Source: JBGPGW01 sp046349515
GTDB lineage: Bacteria > Pseudomonadota > Alphaproteobacteria > CADEGL01
Length of the DNA stretch: 64,000 bases
Direction of reading: 5' to 3'
NCBI GenBank assembly: GCA_046349515.1
Contig: JAXMCE010000009.1
Span: 1 to 64,000 of the forward strand
The translations under genes and the position numbers were made by a program. The notes under the pieces are model-generated. The model did no database searches. It was given only the letters and a program-made list of their open reading frames with translations, and had not been told where the DNA came from. How positions within the stretch are numbered: position 1 is the stretch's first letter; the number at the start of each line of letters is the position of its first letter. Positions 62,465 to 64,000 of this stretch are shown here, in pieces.

Positions 62465-63303
62465 GGCCGGCGCCTCAACGCCGCGAGCGCGAGGCGCATC
62501 TGGCGCGCGGTTGGACCCATCGCGAGGCGCGGATCGAACGGATTGCCCGAGGCGCGCTCGATGCGGCGAAGATCGGCATCGGCGAGCGTCACAACGAGGA
62601 GCGCCGCGAGTCCGGCGCGCGGTGCGGTGCGTGCGAGCGAGCGCGCGGCCTCGATGTGGGACCGCGCTCGGGACGCGAGCGCCAACACGGCCTCGGCCAG
62701 GGCGGCGCTCGGCCGGAGTTCGAACAACGCCCCCACGTCGAGCGCGCGGGTGAGATCGCGGGGAAGATAGAGGCGCTTCTGCCGCGCATGGAACGGCACG
62801 GCGCGAATGAGGCCCGCGAGCGCATGGGCGAGCCCGGCATGGCGCGCGAGCGGCGCCATCTCCTCCGACCATGCGCCAAGGGAGCGCAAGGCCAGCGCAA
62901 CGACGAGGGCGCTCGTCTCCTCGCCGTAGCGTTCGAGCGAATCGAGATCCTCGGGCGCCTCGTCCTCGAGGTCGAAGGCGCGCGCATCGATGAGGCGCTG
63001 GACGTCGCCGAGGGGCAGGTCGTGGCGTCCGATGGCGCGCGCGAGCGCCGCGACGATCTCGTGGACGGGCACGGCCGCGCGATCGCCGGCCCCGATGGCA
63101 GTGACGGCATCACGCCACCATTGCAGGCGGATCTCCCCCAGCAGCCGCTCGCTCACCACCTCGCGCGTCTTGGCGATCTCGATGTTGAAGGCGTAGAGGG
63201 CGAGAAGGTCCTCGCGCCGCGAATCGGGCGCGAAAAGCGCGGTGAGATAGCGGTCGTGGTCGAAGCGGCGGACCTGTTCCGCAACATAGGATAGGGTGGG
63301 CAC
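62461..63303 (-). CDS. Squalene/phytoene synthase-like protein (NDUFAF6-like), GTG start
   Basis: The 280-residue protein has the all-helical prenyl-synthase fold and the landmark LLALYAFNIEIAKTREVV. Aspartate-rich DxxxD catalytic motifs are weak or changed, as in NDUFAF6/YfgA-like members that act in complex I assembly rather than carotenoid synthesis. The GTG start at 63303 sits just before the PuuD-like gene on the other strand. No carotenoid genes are near. Confidence 0.85.
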   Translation of the reverse strand: MPTLSYVAEQVRRFDHDRYLTALFAPDSRREDLLALYAFNIEIAKTREVVSERLLGEIRLQWWRDAVTAIGAGDRAAVPVHEIVAALARAIGRHDLPLGDVQRLIDARAFDLEDEAPEDLDSLERYGEETSALVVALALRSLGAWSEEMAPLARHAGLAHALAGLIRAVPFHARQKRLYLPRDLTRALDVGALFELRPSAALAEAVLALASRARSHIEAARSLARTAPRAGLAALLVVTLADADLRRIERASGNPFDPRLAMGPTARQMRLALAALRRRP

Positions 63304-63480
63304 CGCGATCGCTCACCTCGGCGGCCGCTTCGCCCGCGCTGCCCCGGGCGAGAACGCCAAGGCGGGCGCGGACTTGGCCTCTCTCTCAGAATGTGTCAAA
63401 GTATCGACTCAACACGAAGCGCCGCACAAGCGTCTGTGCCGTTTCGGGGGAAGTCTTCGGGGGAAACGGAAGGGGTGGCT

Positions 63481-64000
63481 ATGGCCAACATTCTTCAAAA
63501 CCTGCGATCGACCGTGATCGCCGGATTTGTTCTGCTGATCGCGATCATCATCATCGTGACGGTGCTCTCGGGCCAGTCGGCCCTGATCGCGCTCGACACG
63601 AATTGGTGGGCGTTCCTGTTCCGCTGGCTGCACGTGCTCTCGGGCATCATGTGGATCGGCCTGCTCTACTACTTCAACTTCGTCCAGATTCCGAGCATGC
63701 CCAAGATTCCGGACGAGCAGAAGCCGGCGATCGGCAAGGTCATCGCGCCGACGGCGCTCTTCTGGTTCCGCTGGGCGGCGCTCTCGACGCTCGTCACGGG
63801 CCTCATCCTGGCGGCGCTCAACGGCTACATCGGCAGCGCGATCGTCATCGGGCTCGACGGCGACTTCGGCGGGCGCACGACGGCCATCGGCATCGGCATG
63901 TGGCTCGGCGCCATCATGGCCTTCAACGTCTGGATGGTGATCTGGCCGAACCAGAAGAAGGCGCTCGGCCTCGTCGAGGCGGACGCGGACACGAAGAAGA
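63481..64000 (+). CDS. PuuD-like urate hydroxylase membrane protein, 3'-truncated by the window edge
   Basis: The first 173 residues are visible. They contain four or more hydrophobic segments and the landmark FRWLHVLSGIMWIGLLYYFNFVQIPSM of the N-terminal membrane part of PuuD, a urate-oxidising cytochrome c fusion in some alphaproteobacteria. Whether the cytochrome domain follows cannot be seen. The ATG follows GGAAGGGG. PuuD-type function is inferred from the membrane domain only. Confidence 0.75.
   Translation, partial: MANILQNLRSTVIAGFVLLIAIIIIVTVLSGQSALIALDTNWWAFLFRWLHVLSGIMWIGLLYYFNFVQIPSMPKIPDEQKPAIGKVIAPTALFWFRWAALSTLVTGLILAALNGYIGSAIVIGLDGDFGGRTTAIGIGMWLGAIMAFNVWMVIWPNQKKALGLVEADADTKK

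Overview
The window is high-GC DNA, mostly in the mid to high 60s percent by eye. It comes from an alphaproteobacterium, probably a soil or water heterotroph of the Hyphomicrobiales/Rhodospirillales type. The evidence is the GyrA, UvrA, TrmFO and CoaD sequences, the uvrA/ssb and gyrA/coaD pairs, a GFA-type formaldehyde enzyme, DUF1194 and DUF1330 genes and many GTG and TTG starts. I assign no genus. Every family call comes from reading the translations; no database search was run.

Layout. 1-8.0 kb: a partial glutathione-dependent formaldehyde enzyme (gfa), a Sel1-repeat protein, an alpha/beta hydrolase, two short-chain dehydrogenases (SDRs), a CheZ-type chemotaxis phosphatase with an unusual repeated tail, an AhpD-like protein, a VWA-domain protein and a zinc alcohol dehydrogenase. 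8.0-14.5 kb: a second Sel1 protein, two Crp/Fnr regulator paralogues each preceded by an AT-rich gap, an atypical SDR, a DapB-like reductase lacking its usual catalytic histidine, and NnrS. 14.5-24.6 kb: an M48 peptidase, a DUF898 membrane protein, NAD-malic enzyme, a class C beta-lactamase-like hydrolase, the acetoin pair budA/budB, two small exported proteins and an MFS transporter. 24.8-34.7 kb: a NIPSNAP protein, acyl-CoA dehydrogenase plus enoyl-CoA hydratase, small envelope proteins, an SDR behind a Fur-like palindrome, an amidohydrolase followed by an SDR with a stop codon near its start, an amino-acid type binding protein with a strong terminator, and a GlcG-like protein.

34.9-41.2 kb looks like an acquired or rearranged segment. 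A roughly 100-bp imperfect direct repeat lies at each end, and a tRNA-Ala sits just inside the left copy. A truncated SelW/Rdx-like gene ends abruptly at 36077, and the next two genes (a PhyH-type dioxygenase and a 2-keto-4-pentenoate hydratase) have clearly lower GC. A GntR regulator, an enoyl-CoA hydratase and a class III CoA-transferase complete it, which suggests catabolism of an unidentified acid through CoA thioesters.

41.2-64 kb is mixed. It has an MBL-fold hydrolase, a TauD-like dioxygenase, tRNA-Lys and a dienelactone hydrolase-like lipoprotein, then the core genes coaD, gyrA, ssb and uvrA. The gyrA and ssb ends of that core block are separated by about 5.5 kb of metabolic genes. After uvrA come two related exported proteins of unknown function, trmFO, a DUF1330 gene, an MFS transporter, a squalene/phytoene-synthase-like protein and the start of a PuuD-like membrane protein.

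I see no phage, transposase, CRISPR array or complete secretion, toxin or biosynthetic cluster. The most unusual feature is the CheZ homologue at 3276-4358. Its tail carries four near-identical 28-residue repeats that look like the CheY-binding peptide of FliM, plus a related motif at its very C-terminus.
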